A stretch of 64,000 nt of DNA from Ophiodon elongatus (taxonomy: Eukaryota; Chordata; Actinopteri; Perciformes; Hexagrammidae). Both the position numbers and the translations under genes were made by a program. The notes beneath the pieces were generated by a model, which saw only the letters and a program-made list of their open reading frames with translations, did no database searches and was not told the DNA's origin. Positions 12,014-24,600 of this stretch are shown here, one piece after another. The first letter of the stretch is position 1; every line of letters starts with the position of its first letter. The stretch lies in NCBI GenBank assembly GCA_016806645.1, contig JACSYO010000912.1:1980001-2044000 (forward strand), read 5' to 3'.

Positions 12014-12871
12014 CTCTGTCTCCCACAAAATTACGTTCCCATACAACTAAACTGCATTCATACACTTTGAGGGAAACATATTTGGATTATGGTCGCAGTT
12101 TCAAACACGTGTGTGTTGTTCACTAAACACTGACAGTGAAATGCCACTCTCAATTGTCATTCACCTGCACCCAGAATGCACCTGTGAAAACACCTCTAAC
12201 CATTTAGATCACTTAGAAATCAGAGCTTGAAAACCATGAATAGGATTCAGGTCTGCTCTTTGGTGTGCACAACAATGAAGAGAGAGGAAGTACAGGACTG
12301 TAATTGCAATATACAGTATTTTGTTCACAGTTAATAGAGAAACTATGTTAATGGAATCTTCAGTTAAGGTAACTGGGTCTTAAACTGTTATACTAATTAG
12401 TTATTTATTCTGTGTAACATTGTGACGCAAAAATATAAATGTTTAATACTTTATATAGATTTGAATGAAGTGTTTGCTTTTGTAAGAGATATAAGATATT
12501 TTGTGAATGTTGTTTTCGGTTTTTGTGTGTAGAGGGTCCTAGTTTCAGTGATTGTCTTTGCAATTACAAAAAAAAATGTTAAATTGTAAATTGATAACAA
12601 AACAAAAATGCTAGAGAACTAGTTAGGTTTAGTAAAAACATTATGGTTTGGCTTAAAATAAGATTGTTGTATTATTTAAGTTACAGACATAAATTAAAAG
12701 AAGTGAACATTGACTTTTGGTTTCACACGGGACACAAACAGCGACACTTCCGTGTACTATTATTGAAGACGTATTTGTGATATGTCAAACATAAGCTTTT
12801 GTTTTCCACAAAAACGTAATTGAGAATGCAGTTTAGTTGTATGGGAATATAATTTTTTGTAGGACACAGGG
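12014..12871. mobile_element. Element with about 46-bp terminal inverted repeats; right half is family B
   Basis: The ends 12014-12059 and 12824-12870 are reverse complements with a few mismatches, including a perfect 23-bp core (12037-12059 with 12824-12846). Inside the right end, 12610-12750 aligns with family B copy 2 ('ggtttagtaaaaacattatg', 'gaacattgacttttggttt'). The interior holds no transposase-sized frame, so this would be a non-autonomous or fold-back DNA element. Alternatively, two family-B fragments lie head to head. No clear target-site duplication was found. Confidence 0.6.
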
Positions 12872-14187
12872 TTGAAAGCCTGATATGATCTGAGTCACCC
12901 GCTTCTTTTTTCATGTATGTGTGTCACCAGGGCCGTCTGCAGTATTTAAATGATCTGAAAACAGTGCTGTATCTGATGCAGCACAACAGATACGGAAATG
13001 AATATAGGTTCATATTTTTAGTTTTCACTTTCACACCAGCTCTCCCATTGTCTTCAGGTTGCTAGAGGAACACGGAAGCGTGGGGGATTTCTACAGAACA
13101 GACAATGTGGGCCTGACCGTGTGACTGTGCTGCTCCTTTTCAACTGCCCTCATGAGGTTTCGTGGGAATTGCCGAGCTAACTTTGCTTTGCAGAGTCATC
13201 AAAGGCCATGTTTAAAAAAGAAAATCAGATTAGATGTAAACGGTCTTCAGTGCATGCATGTGATCTGTGAGCAAGATTCATGATTCACATGTGTAGGTTT
13301 CAACTAAGAGGCTATGACTGCTTATTATAGCTGCTGGACCAAAAGCACCATCTATTCTAAACTGACACTATAACTGCGTCTTTAACGTAAATACTGGATT
13401 CCATCGTAAGAAGGAAATCTGATTTGTACAATATAGAAAAACTAAGAGCTAATATGTTTTAATGTCATGGCACAGGTATGTGTATATGAGTAGATCATAC
13501 AGCTGATTTCACTCCACAGTTTTGGGTATTGAATTAGGTTTTAATTTGCAGATAACGTATCTGAACAACACACTGCATTATCTTTAGATCAGCCTGTAAA
13601 GAAATACAATTATTCCTCCGGGTGAAATGGCAAGATTTCCAATATGGAAATTCCCAAAAGTCTTCATTATAGACAGCCCAGGGGGAATTTACATTTCAAT
13701 GGAGTAGTAGTATGAAGTGGTATACATGCATTCACATGAATTATATATTATCTCATCAATGGAAAAAAACAGCCTTTGAATATTATAATTGCTTGAAAAC
13801 TATAAAAAAACACATCTCAGCAGATGTACATCGTGTGTCTATAACTCTGTGGACTTAAAATATTGATGCTCCTTGTGAATGCATACATGTCAATAGTCAG
13901 TGTTAGTTTAGGATCATCAACAATAGGTTTTTAGCAATAAAATGATAAGCAATTAGACAAACATCAAGCCCAGGATTCAAAATGTTTTGAAAGAGGGAGT
14001 GACAAAGCTTAAATTAATATTAGCTACAGCATGTATTAAAAGTATCCCTTCTGAGGTAACGAACATCAAAATATACAGATATTTATGGATGAATGACCAC
14101 AACATCATGTGTTTTTCTTACTGGCCATACTCTTTATATTTCAACACATTTGAAAGTCTTGCTATCTCTGAGTTTATGAACGTGGAG
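12872..14187. other. Single-copy non-coding stretch
   Basis: No repeat or exon was recognised. The 97-codon frame at 13987-14280 runs into the TG tract and is not credible as a gene. Confidence 0.5.
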
Positions 14188-14219
<32 letters not shown>

Positions 14220-14233
14220 GTGTGTGTGTGTGT
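14188..14233. repeat. (TG)n microsatellite
   Basis: About 23 TG units with one GCGT interruption. Confidence 0.96.
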
Positions 14234-14279
14234 TGAAGAAGGCGTACTGGTTAGACCTGAGGCCCCGGGCCTTTTGTTA

Positions 14280-14480
14280 AGTAGAGGGGACGGTAATTAG
14301 GACGGACTTCGTCTGGGGCCAATGGTCTAATTCAGTGGTGCTGTTAACAGCCTCACTAAAGATCAAATGCAGTGGAAACAGATCAAAGCGAGCAGCGGAC
14401 TGGTTTGAAAAAGGAAGCTACAGCCTCAATTAATCAGGGCTTTTATTCTCCACAGTCAGGTGGCTGAGGGGAGACAGGTA
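14280..14480. promoter_or_regulatory. Candidate regulatory element with paired TCF/LEF-type motifs
   Basis: Non-repetitive stretch between two microsatellites. It contains GATCAAA at 14361-14367 and GATCAAAG at 14381-14388 (20-bp spacing), a GTTAAC, and TAATT/AATTAAT homeodomain-type motifs. This motif density suggests an enhancer or conserved element, but no activity or conservation is demonstrated by the sequence alone. Confidence 0.25.
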
Positions 14481-14562
14481 TGTGAACAGCATGAAGGCAA
14501 CACCTGGTCAATATCCGAGGGTGCAGTGTCAATTAAGCTGTAACTGAGGAGTGAGTCTGTGA

Positions 14563-14565
<3 letters not shown>

Positions 14566-14602
<37 letters not shown>
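14566..14602. repeat. (GT)n microsatellite
   Basis: About 18 GT units, followed by a G-rich patch 'ttgggggagggatgggggag'. Confidence 0.96.
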
Positions 14603-14605
<3 letters not shown>

Positions 14606-15401
14606 GGGGAGGGATGGGGGAGGGTGTCCAAGTGTGTGTGAATGCTTGCTTGCACACCTGCCTTTCCCTTGAATGAGGACGACTGCAACCACCCTTCACC
14701 TTCTTGGTATGCCTGATTTAAAGGATAATGGTTGATTTTGAATGCAGAAGAATGTAGTTTGTCCCTTTCATAGCTGCAATCATATTATGAGACAAAATAA
14801 ATGCTGAACACAGCAAAGTCAGATTCGGGCAAGAAACACAATTGGTCAGTAAGTCATACAATACATGTTGTAAACAATCAAACAGTATTCAGGCCCTTTT
14901 ATTTTTGAGGCAAAGCTGAAAGTGAGTGCACCAAAAACATTGCTACAAACTCCTCCAACGCACATAAAAAGGTGAGAACAGCAGGTTGAAGTTGGATCAG
15001 GAAGTCTGTCTCTAAAATGAGAAAGATTTACAGACAGTTTGGGTGACAATTTTAACATTCACCTGTTTTGTGTTCCAAACTAATTTGGTTAACCTGGAGG
15101 TCTGACTGCTTGTGTTTCTTGCCCTGTCTGACTCCTTTTTAGCAATTATTTTTGCTGTGTTCACTGATCTCAGCAATTAACTTGGTGAGCACAATGCTAT
15201 CATTACATTTAGGAATGATGACAAAAGCGATGAAAACAAAATGTTCCCTAAAAACCTATTTTAAACACAATATCTTGTTTCTGAGTTAACAAAAAAGTTG
15301 AATAAACCAGTTAAAATGGTTTAAAATTACTTCTACTTCCCTCCCTATGTTAAATACAAAAACTTTGAATATTCAAAAGATAAATTAACATTTATTTTAA
15401 A
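14603..15401. other. Unassigned AT-rich non-coding stretch
   Basis: Contains one 70-codon minus-strand frame (14846-15058) without recognisable features. No repeats were recognised. Confidence 0.55.
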
Positions 15402-15600
15402 AGTTTAGCTGCTGGAGTGGACATAAGATGTCTTCTACTTCAGTCCATTCTCAATGTACATCCACTGGATGTCATCAACTGGACATCCACATCACATCAC
15501 ACTTGTGTAAATTGCATGCTTGACCATGATCGGCTTGAAAACTAACAAAATCCTGCTGATGTGTACTCGTCTCAAACTCAGAATTATGCTGTGCAAAGAG
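15402..15600 (+). repeat. Dispersed repeat family C, copy 1
   Basis: Aligns with 32960-33140. Shared landmarks in the same order are 'gtttagctgctgg...gacata', 'cttctacttcagtccattct', a 'ccactgga' block, 'gtgtaaattgcatgcttgac' (copy 2: 'gtgtaagttgtatattggac'), and 'aaactaa'. Divergence is high, so the insertion is old. The family is not classified. Confidence 0.55.
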
Positions 15601-17678
15601 AAAGTTTCCCCATTCAGTGGATGAACGTGAAATGTTTTATTTATTTATATATTCATTTTTTATCTCATGCATTAAGGTCTAAGGTCACTTTACATTTTAC
15701 ACCAAGCAAATTCCCATCAGTTACATCAAACGGTAAACTCACTTTTTTAAACTTGCAGGTCTTTCTTTAAAGTAAAAAAATGTGAAGACTAACCACAGCG
15801 TCCACCCTAAAACGAGACACTGCTCTTGAACATTTCCCGTTGATGTCACTCTTGATGGGTTCCCATAGATGATGTCAGTGTTTACTCTGTGTTTACTCGG
15901 CTCCTGCCTGAGAGATATCACGCCAGGCTACCACGTGGACTTGGGCCTGATGAGAGGATTCCACAGTCGCCGAGCCAGAGCCTCATTTAAGGCTAATCTG
16001 TTTGGATGATGATGTCATCAGTAATTTGGCCCCTTGTGTGAAGTATGGGGAGGGGGTCTGGCTTTTATCTCTGAATTCCATTCCCCAACCCTGTTCACCA
16101 CAAATGTCTGACTCCGTCTCTACAAAATTCCCAGAGATTCCCTCTTGGGATTACTGGAATTCCGTTATTGATGCAAGAATTCCAGTCGTGTGTCCCCTCT
16201 CCTTGTTGAAAACACACTTCTGTTTTCTTAAAACACTCCATGTTGCTGCAAGATGACAAACGACCTATGTGAAGTGACTAATGGCTGTCGTGCATTATGG
16301 AGGCCTCTAAAGATTAAGCCCAGTGCTAAGTGGAATCAGAGGGCTATTGGGAGGTAATTACATGCCAGCCTTACGAACAACCATGTTTCCTTGGGATGCA
16401 GCCAAACCTGCTTTAGCTTTCCTCTTTGAACTAACTTAACCCCTGGCTGTAACCTGAGGGGGAATATACAGTATGTGATCCCTGCTAATGTTAGGCCACT
16501 GGACTCTTTTTAAATATCTACAAGATTATCTTGTGGATTTTGAATTTGATTTAGTTTCTTTTATATCATATGCCAGAATCAACAGAAAGCGCGTCTTCTT
16601 GACCGTGCATGGAGATAATGAGATCCAATGGAGGTTCTGCAACATATACCACCCAGAACCTCCTGAACTCATTTCCCCTTTTCATATCTATCACCTCCCT
16701 CCTGCTCTCTTAATGGGTGGGAGCTCCTCCAACACTGATCTGACGTCAACCTCCTTCTGTCACCATAACCTCAACTGTTGCGTGATGAATTATAAAGCCG
16801 CCAATGCGGGTGCAGTCAGACTGTTTTGTGTGACTAACATCCCCTGGAGTCAGCTAGGTGTAGTGATAGATGAATGGGAGGAGACTGCTGACAGAAGGTG
16901 TGTATTTGGTGCCACCTCCAATCTGTCTGTATGAATGGTAATTAGACTGAAGGGTTTGGTTTTAATACCTAGAGAAAGACGGTCAGGTCTGCTCTACCTG
17001 CACACACTTTGACTGCTCTGATAGCACAGTAAGATGTTTCCTAATCATTCCATGCATGTGCACACGCTCAGTCTTTACGCAGAACTGCACTCTGAGGACA
17101 AACAGATTGGGATGAATAAATTACACCATTCATTAACAGCTGCCCAGTCTGGGAACCTGATAAATGACGAGATAGAGCGATTGGCGTATGCAGAAGCTGA
17201 GTTAATTAACAACTAATTAGGTATTCACAAGCTGAATCGGCACGGGTCTGGGGCTGCGCTTGGTTGGAGCTTGGATGGCGCTCGCAGCTGTAACGCCGTG
17301 GCTCCTGCAGTCGGCAGCACACAGTTCAGAGCAGAAGTAGAAGGCTTGCGAGGGGCAGGATAATCATAGCTCCATAGCCCTGTGAGCAACTTCAAAGTGG
17401 AGTGAACAGCATGCAGGGTGCATATCAAGTGGAGGGTGCAGAATGGGAGCTACACAGGGGTGTTGTACAGTAGAGACCAGCTTATAGCTCTCAGATAGGA
17501 GAAAGAGTTAGGTTGTTTCTATTTTCCTTGCAAGTGCACTTTAATAAGCGATTGGCCTGTTGTAAAGGGAGTGTTTGTCATGCATAAAGAGTGTCTGTTC
17601 TTGTTAAGCTAGCTTGTACTGAAGGAAGGGTGATGCTCTGCATTGTGGGATGGCATTTGTTTTCCCTCTCTCTGCCTC
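15601..17678. other. Single-copy non-coding stretch with enhancer-like parts
   Basis: Non-repetitive sub-regions at 15930-16030 ('gatgatgatgtcatcagtaa'), 16270-16480 and 17030-17420 (homeodomain-type 'gagttaattaacaactaatt' at 17199-17218) look like conserved regulatory DNA in texture. The longest open frame of the window (16488-16934, 148 codons) lies here. It has no family resemblance and mixed codon use, and at least one frame this long is expected by chance. Confidence 0.4.
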
Positions 17679-17697
17679 TTTTTTTTTTTTTTTTTTT
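17679..17697. repeat. Poly-T run
   Basis: Nineteen consecutive T residues within a pyrimidine-rich stretch (17663-17740). Confidence 0.95.
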
Positions 17698-17739
17698 ACT
17701 TTTCCCTCTCTTTCACTTCTGTTTCTGTTTAAGGTTTCT

Positions 17740-17965
17740 GTTTCTCCATGCAAATGAGAGAAGCCACATTGATTTGGCCCCCAGTTTCATGTTACTATGG
17801 CAACAATATAAAAACTACAAAGTGCTTAAAGCGCAGCACTTTTATCCCTGTGTCCCTCTGATCATCACGGGAAATTAGCATACAGGCAAACAGGAGAGCT
17901 CACAGAGGAAAGCAATTGTGCATTTGGAAGGCCGCGCTGGCTGCCTGAACAAAAATGAGTTTTTT
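17740..17965. promoter_or_regulatory. Candidate regulatory element: octamer plus RFX X-box plus SOX-like site
   Basis: A perfect octamer ATGCAAAT lies at 17748-17755. An X-box-like GTTACTATGGCAAC (one base from the RFX palindrome GTTGCCATGGCAAC per half-site) lies at 17791-17804 and runs directly into a SOX-type AACAAT. POU, RFX and SOX motifs packed within 60 bp in non-repetitive DNA suggest an enhancer. This rests on motif matches only. Confidence 0.3.
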
Positions 17966-19261
17966 TTTGCGGGGGACTTGGCAAAAGAATGGGGGGAAAA
18001 AAAGGAAATAATCATGAGGAGAACGTAGTTCGAGTTTTGTCAGGAGAATGTTTCATGGCATCTCATTCGTTGTTCTCACTGTTTGTATCAGCGTCATCCT
18101 TTCAACATACATATACATTTGACTGTAAACAGACAAACCTGCACATATTCTGTCTCCGCCTGTCCTTCTTTCATACAAACATAAAAAACAAACACAGGTG
18201 CACATCCTTCCTCATTTCATCATCATCAGAGTGCTGCAGGAGAGCAGAGCAACGTGTTTCCTACTGGCAATGTAAATGAGTGAGTATCTGCCTGCCCGTG
18301 TGATGTTGACTGTGTGTTTAAATAGTGCAGTTGTGTGTGAGAAAGCGAGAGGATAGAGGGGTGGACACCCGGGCTAGAGCACCAAAGGAGATTTGAAGGC
18401 CAACATCAAACACCACATCAGCTCATTAATGCATGTAGGGGTGACCCGGACCCAGCACGGAACAACACAAACACATCAAAAACGCCTTCCAAAGCCCCCA
18501 TCTTGACCGTCATTGCACCGAGCCATAGGAAGGATGTGAAATCCGCCCACCAGCCCCATAGATTTGAATTGCTGCCTTGTTTATCATGTCTCCCTGAGCC
18601 GCGGAGACGGACAAAGGCTACAAATTGAGTTTGGAAGGCATGGCATGGAGCTACCAAAATTAGATTCACACCAACACCAGTGTGTAATGGGTGCACTTTC
18701 GCTATGCATGAGAGCGAGCCCAAACTGCTACTCTGTAAAGAAAGTAGGCAAAAAAAAAGTCTTTTCTCACATTGGTATCTGAGCCATTACAATGGCCAGA
18801 TATCAATATTGTTTTACAATTTTGCCTCCTGCACAAGGCGGTTAGCCACAGATGAAAATTGTTATGCTTCAAACTGTCTCACTCACTGAATCTGTCTGCC
18901 TGAAGGCTACCCAGCATGCAATTCTGAAACAAAGAGGCCTCTTTTTGATTTCAACACAGCGTGACCTTTTTTGATTGGGTGAGATTGGTTGGCATGGAAA
19001 TCAATACTGCATTGTGCATTTGATGCAGCCTTATCTCTTCTCCACACTGTCTGCAGGTAGAAGCAAGGGAGGTTTGTGTGTGTGTGTGTGTCTGCGGGTA
19101 TATGTATGTGCGCTAACACTCTCTCACAGCGTGTGGAACATAACAATAGTTCCTCTTCATGAAGTAAATTACTTTTGTGTGCCAGACAAAAAACAAAGAA
19201 AAGCAGTTTGATATAATTCCGAGGACTTAAAATGAAAACTAAATCCTCAGAATTGTTTAGT
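17966..19261. other. Single-copy non-coding stretch
   Basis: The GC-richer part at 18340-18720 carries overlapping chance frames on both strands (101 codons on minus, 72 on plus) with no recognisable protein. A short GT tract lies at 19074-19091. No repeats were recognised. Confidence 0.45.
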
Positions 19262-19490
19262 TCAGTTTACATTGTTGTTGGCGGTTCGATCCCCAACTCC
19301 TCCTGTCTGCATGTCGAAGTCTCCTTGAGCAAGACCCTGAGACCCAAGATGCTCCCCATGGGAAGGTCAGTGCCTTTTATAGCAGCTCTGCTACCATTGG
19401 TGTGTGAATGAGTGAATAAAAGGCAAATTGTAAAATGCTTTGTCCAATAAGGTAGAAAAGCCCCATATAAAAGCAGTCCATTTACCATCC
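19262..19490 (+). mobile_element. SINE-like element with B-box-like motif (5' truncated)
   Basis: Starts with 'ggcggttcgatccccaactc', a tRNA-type B box, then 'gtctgcatgtcgaagtctcc', and ends 'gccccatataaaagcagtcc'. This layout matches, from memory, a very common fish retroposon whose canonical tail reads 'aagcgctatataaatgcagt'. No A box is visible, so the copy is 5' truncated or belongs to a headless family. The 73-codon minus-strand frame through it is a familiar repeat-derived spurious peptide. Confidence 0.7.
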
Positions 19491-19589
19491 AGTGGTCTCT
19501 GCTTCAGGACATGGTTCAGGACATGTTTCAGATGCTTTAGAAAAAATAGGTCTGGTGGTGTCCCCATTGAAGGCTGTTTTTCAGTTTTT

Positions 19590-20075
19590 TGGTTTATCAG
19601 TTAAGGGTTCTCTATTGGAAATGCAGAGCATATCTATTGCCTCCACACGGCTCTCAACATGGCAATGGCTGAGCCGGTGGGTAGCAGCTAACAGGGCTAA
19701 CAGCGCGAACAACCACAACAGTACTGACAGAGCTAATAGTGTTTACCTGAGGAAGAACCGGAGGGTGGGTGCTAAGCTTATTCTGCAACAACGCAGTGGT
19801 TCTGCGTTATCAGCAGTAACCGCCATATGAACTCAGTGCAGAGAGATGGCCATAAGCTAGCAAGGGGAGCACAAAAGTGAGACTCATATGCACAAAAATG
19901 CCAGCCCGGCTATGTAAACAAAGCACCAAAAAGCTTGAATTACATCACAAACAAAGGAAAAGTTACTTCATTCTCTGCTCAGGTAGACATTATTTTACTA
20001 TATCTTTACATAGCAAATAGTTGTTTCCTGCTATATTTATGCTCTGAATCCCATATATAGAAGCTTTAAGTTAGC
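19590..20075 (+). repeat. Dispersed perciform-type repeat (family D)
   Basis: Blocks such as 'gctaatagtgtttacctgag', 'actcagtgcagagagatggc', 'tacttcattctctgctcagg' and 'agacattattttactatatc' match a repeat I remember from many percomorph genomes. No second copy lies in this window and I cannot see terminal repeats, so class and limits are uncertain. The 112-codon frame 19492-19830 overlaps it and is not a gene. Confidence 0.5.
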
Positions 20076-21359
20076 AGAAAGATTTGGACGTCATCTTCCT
20101 ACATAGTAGCCTATGTGGTTCCTAAAACAAAGCAATAAAAAAATGAAGACAATCATGGATGAGATTGACTCATTGTTGTTGTGAGTTTTTGTAAGTCGAC
20201 TTACAGCAATAACAACCCTTAAATGGACATATTGAATTGTAAAGAATAAAACTCACGTATCTTTAGAAAAACTATACACATGTGTAGTATCTTGTAGAAC
20301 GACCACTACATCTCCAGACTTAAAGTATAGTCAGTTTGAATCACACAAAACCTTGGCAACAAATCGGTTTCCTTTATCCTTGAAACTGAATGCTCATACA
20401 TAGTCTTGCATCTGAAGACAAATGTAGCTTCAGAGTTTTGTATCTCTTCTTTGTGTTAAGATTTCACACGAGCATTATAAGACATCACAGAAGATGCTTA
20501 GTAGGTGATGATAAGCTCAACCTCTCCTGTATCTTTCAGTCAATTTCAGCTCAGTCGGGAGCTGATATTGACTGAGCTGCGATGGCTGAGCTGAGCAGCG
20601 TGCGATGGAGAACCATCACAGGTGATCTAGTGGGACCACGACCTGGATGGCTGTCCTCTCTGTGGCAGCATGCTTTACATGACCCGAGTTAGAGCGATCA
20701 CATCAGGTCAGTCCAAGGAAATTGAACTTCACTGGAGCTTAGCACCAACTGAATCCTAAATCCCCCTAAAAGACAAAAGACTATTTCTTGTTATGCGTGT
20801 TTGCCAGAAAGTTTAAACTCAGTGACAAACTTTTCTTGTGATCAAACTGTGCCTTCAAGTGCATTGAAAATATAGAATCCTGTCTGCGTTTCAAAGTCGC
20901 AGTTATGAGATTTTTTTTCCTCTGGGATATCTACTAAAAACCCATTTAATCAAAAGCAATCTACAGTCTTTTAGAAGATTTTTCAAAGACATTTCTTGAA
21001 AGGAATTGGGCAGCAGATAGGCTGATGCTCATTGTTGCAGTTCAAAGCTCAACTGTAATTTTCATATAGTAATTTGACAGTAAAATATATAACAGTACAG
21101 GGTGTTGGGTAGTAGACATGCTTTTGTGAAAAGGACTCGTGCAAATCAGTATCATGATAATCTACAAAAAATATCTATCTACATAACAAAACATGATACA
21201 TAAGGATAAGAGCCATGTTTTGTCAAGATCCTGGCTGGATCCAGCCTACGGGGCTACTTTAACAGCCTCAACACTCTTTTTGTGCATATCAATAGCCACA
21301 GCAACCAGCTGTTTCTCACTGTGCACCTCCAAAAGGCACATCTGAAACCATTTAAATCA
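20076..21359. other. Unassigned non-coding stretch
   Basis: A short GCTGAGCT-rich patch lies at 20570-20600. Only one short frame (61 codons) was seen, and no repeat or exon. Confidence 0.55.
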
Positions 21360-21394
21360 AAAGCAGTCACAGTTTCCACAGTGCATTATAGGCA

Positions 21395-21542
21395 TTCCAG
21401 CATGGCCTTTCACACCATGCCGCGTAGCCGCGCTCGGCAGGGGAGCACGGTATAAAGTGGGCACACAGCAACACAAATATGCGGCCCACTGCGCGTTCCC
21501 CAAAGGAGGTAGAGAGAGAGAGGTAGAGAGAGAGAGGTAGAG

Positions 21543-21593
<51 letters not shown>

Positions 21594-21600
21594 TGAACAA
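21395..21600 (+). promoter_or_regulatory. Possible TATA-type promoter followed by GA-repeat leader
   Basis: A TATAAA sits at 21451-21456 in a locally GC/CpG-rich setting ('ccgcgtagccgcgctcggca' upstream, 'tgcggcccactgcgcgttcc' downstream) and is followed within 50 bp by a GA tract. Fish 5' leaders often carry GA repeats. A TATA match alone is weak evidence and no long open frame follows. An ATG at 21794 opens only 19 codons. Confidence 0.15.
21506..21591. repeat. (GA)n microsatellite, interrupted
   Basis: AG units with GGT interruptions in the first third, then about 45 bp of nearly pure AG. Confidence 0.96.
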
Positions 21601-24600
21601 CCTCTGAGTTTCTTTGCTCTGGCTTCTCGGGTTAAAACCTTTTTCCCCGCCTCAGATAAGAGCCTTTCTTCTTCTTTGAATGCTTTGTCTTCTGGTCAGA
21701 TCAGGGGGAAAAGGGAGAAGAAAGAGGAGAGCTGTCTTACTGGCACACCCCTGTGGTGGGTGCTCGTACAAAAGGAGACAGAGGAAGAGAACAATGGTCG
21801 ATGCTAGCCTATGGAGGCGAGCTTCATTTACAACACTACTACCGGGCATTTAAAGCTTCGTTAAAGGATATTTTTCTAGTAACACTGAATGAAATGAATC
21901 CCTGTAGCGACAAGTGTTGCTCTTCCTGTTGAGCTTACTGAAAATCAAAAACACAACTCCGCAGCAGCATGGAACCAAAACAGGACCAAATCTTATTATG
22001 GGACTAGTAATAATCCATTTTGTAGTCATTATCATATATTGACAAGTCTGCTATATTCTACATCAGGACACCTTTGCTTGCTGTATTGTCCTTAAACACA
22101 GACACTTACCACAAGCAGAAAGAAAAGCTGAGTCTAAATCATCATAAATGGTGCTTGTTCAGTTAACCTCCAATGTATCATGAAGAAGACTGTTGCTAAG
22201 GCCAGATGCATTTCAACATACTATGCACACATAATAAACTGTGAATAAACTGCTGGCTGGAACTAATTTGACTTGTCCTCTGCCAGACAATCAAAAACAT
22301 TATTTTCAGTAACTAAGCTTTACTGAAATTAATAATCTGCTAAGAAGTCTATTAAGCATACATCAAATTATTTGAAATCAAATGCAGTTATGTGGCCCCT
22401 TCAATTGGCTAACAGACATTAATACTCCAGGATCACACCAACACTACATTAACACAAATAACGGTGGCTCCTTAATCTGACACACCTTGTTTTTTAAGAG
22501 CTACTTGATTAAAAAAATTAAGTTTATAAACCTAAATTACAACGCAGGTTGCTAGAGAGGAAACATCTTTCTGTTGAATTTGTTACACAGAAGTCCACAC
22601 ACAATTGACACTTTGCTATGCCCCGCCCCTTTCTTGTCAGTCGCTGCTATTCTTTCAAGCTGTCTGAGCTACCATGAAGCCCACACTGCCACTAACTGCA
22701 CTCTCTGAAGAAATTATATAATATTTTTGAAAAACAAAAAAAATATTTCATAGAGAAGGAGACTGAAACATCTACAATATGTGTTTTATATATAAAAACA
22801 TACCATCACCACCACATCACCTGGCGATTGAGACAAAATCCAATGAAGGAACAACACTTTCCTGTACAGCCGGGTCTGTCTTTCTTCACTGTTAGTTGTC
22901 AGACCCTGGTCAAAGCTGGCCACTGTTACACTATAATTGACCAGTCTGTGTTCGAGGGTGGAACTTAGTGAAGGTGAATTTAACAGTGGATGTTCTTCCC
23001 TCACAAGCAGTCTTTCCAGATATTTTCCAGACAGTACTTTAACAAGTCAACGGATGAGTTTAATATGGACCTCTTATCAATTACTAATGTAATTCGCATT
23101 CATTGGCAATAGCTGATATAATCAGCTAGTGATAATTAGCATTAGAGTTTAGGGAATTTGAGCATTTTGGTACTGTCTCTGTCAGAGCTAAAATTCAGTC
23201 ACCAGTGAAGCCCCAGTTAAAATATGATTGCATTGGCCCCAATATTAATCCTTAGTATTACTGGGACAGCTCAGATTTTGTGGAATTTTTCTTTGGGCAG
23301 TCTATTTATCTGTCTAACAATACATTGTGCCTCATGTTAAATTTGTACCTTCTGGATCATAGTTTCTAAATTCTCTAAATAATTCTATGCATCTTCAGGC
23401 TACACTGTCTTTACTTAGAACATTTACGAATAAATTCAGTTCATCTTTAGAGCCAAGAAAAAAAAGATTTAACTGTCATCCGAGCATCTCTCTGTTTAAA
23501 AGGAAAAAAAGTGTGCCTTTATTCCTTTGACTGTAAGAAGATTCGCTAATGAGAAGTTAATTTGTCAGTGGGAAATGTTGAGAAAACAATTGAACTTAAC
23601 ATACAATATATTATAGAGACAAGACAGTAAAACAGGCTGTCATTGAGATAAGTGTTCACAGTAGGTTTTCTATTTCTTAATGTTTGATCAGAGCACACAG
23701 AGGAGCTGTAAGGATTGACCCAAACACTTAAAACTCTTGTGTCATAGCCATGGAGGATACTTGCTTGTATTTTAATTGATGCTAAGTTGTCATTGTATCA
23801 TTACATGAGCGGTGGATATCTTCCCTGGTACCTGAGTATTGTGTCTTTACCCAGAGCACTTAAGACAGAAGAGAAATGTTATCTGACAAACAGGACAGCC
23901 GTGGACACTAAATGAGAAGACGGAGTGAGAGGTCATCCTTGCGTATTACCTCTCAAGGCCCTTTGGCCAAGTTTAGGCCACCAGATGACTCCAGTTGTTG
24001 CCTCTCGGGGCAAAGGCATCCCTACCTCACCCGGTGGTCTGCAGTCATCTCATCTTTCATAGAACACAGGAGGCAGGAAGTATTCGTGGGGATCAACAGA
24101 TGCAGGGGAAAGCCACAAAATGGCGTCCCCCCCGAGCTGGCCATGTGGCTTCTGCGATTGTAAAACCTTTGAGCCTCAAAACATACAACACGCAATGCAA
24201 TACCATGTTCTCTGGCACTTTGAGGTTATGCCTCAATGATATTGACTTCCTCCAGGAATGTATTGGTGAAAATCAGTGACAGATGACGCAGTGACAATCG
24301 GCAATGTGAAAGAGTGCATGATCTGGTAATGGTAGCAACTCCAAAATCCAAGCGAATTAATCAGTCTCAGCAGTTAGAAAAGTTAGATTGCTTATTCAGA
24401 CAAAGAAAAGTTTTCTCTGTAAAGCAGCAGAGCCAGACAAATGATTTTGGAGCATGGACGGTGGCGAGAGAGAAACCTGCTGAATACCAGAGTAAATAAA
24501 TAAAGTAAATAAATCTGTGAATAATGTGAAGCAATTGTAGGGGTGTGCATAATCAGGGATTTGGAGGCTGCTCACTCTGCTGCTCATCTTCTGACTACAA

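Noticed and set aside
16488..16934. 148-codon plus-strand open frame, the longest in the window
   Set aside because: No recognisable domain or family. With about 128,000 codon positions over six frames and roughly 5% stops, one or more frames this long are expected by chance.
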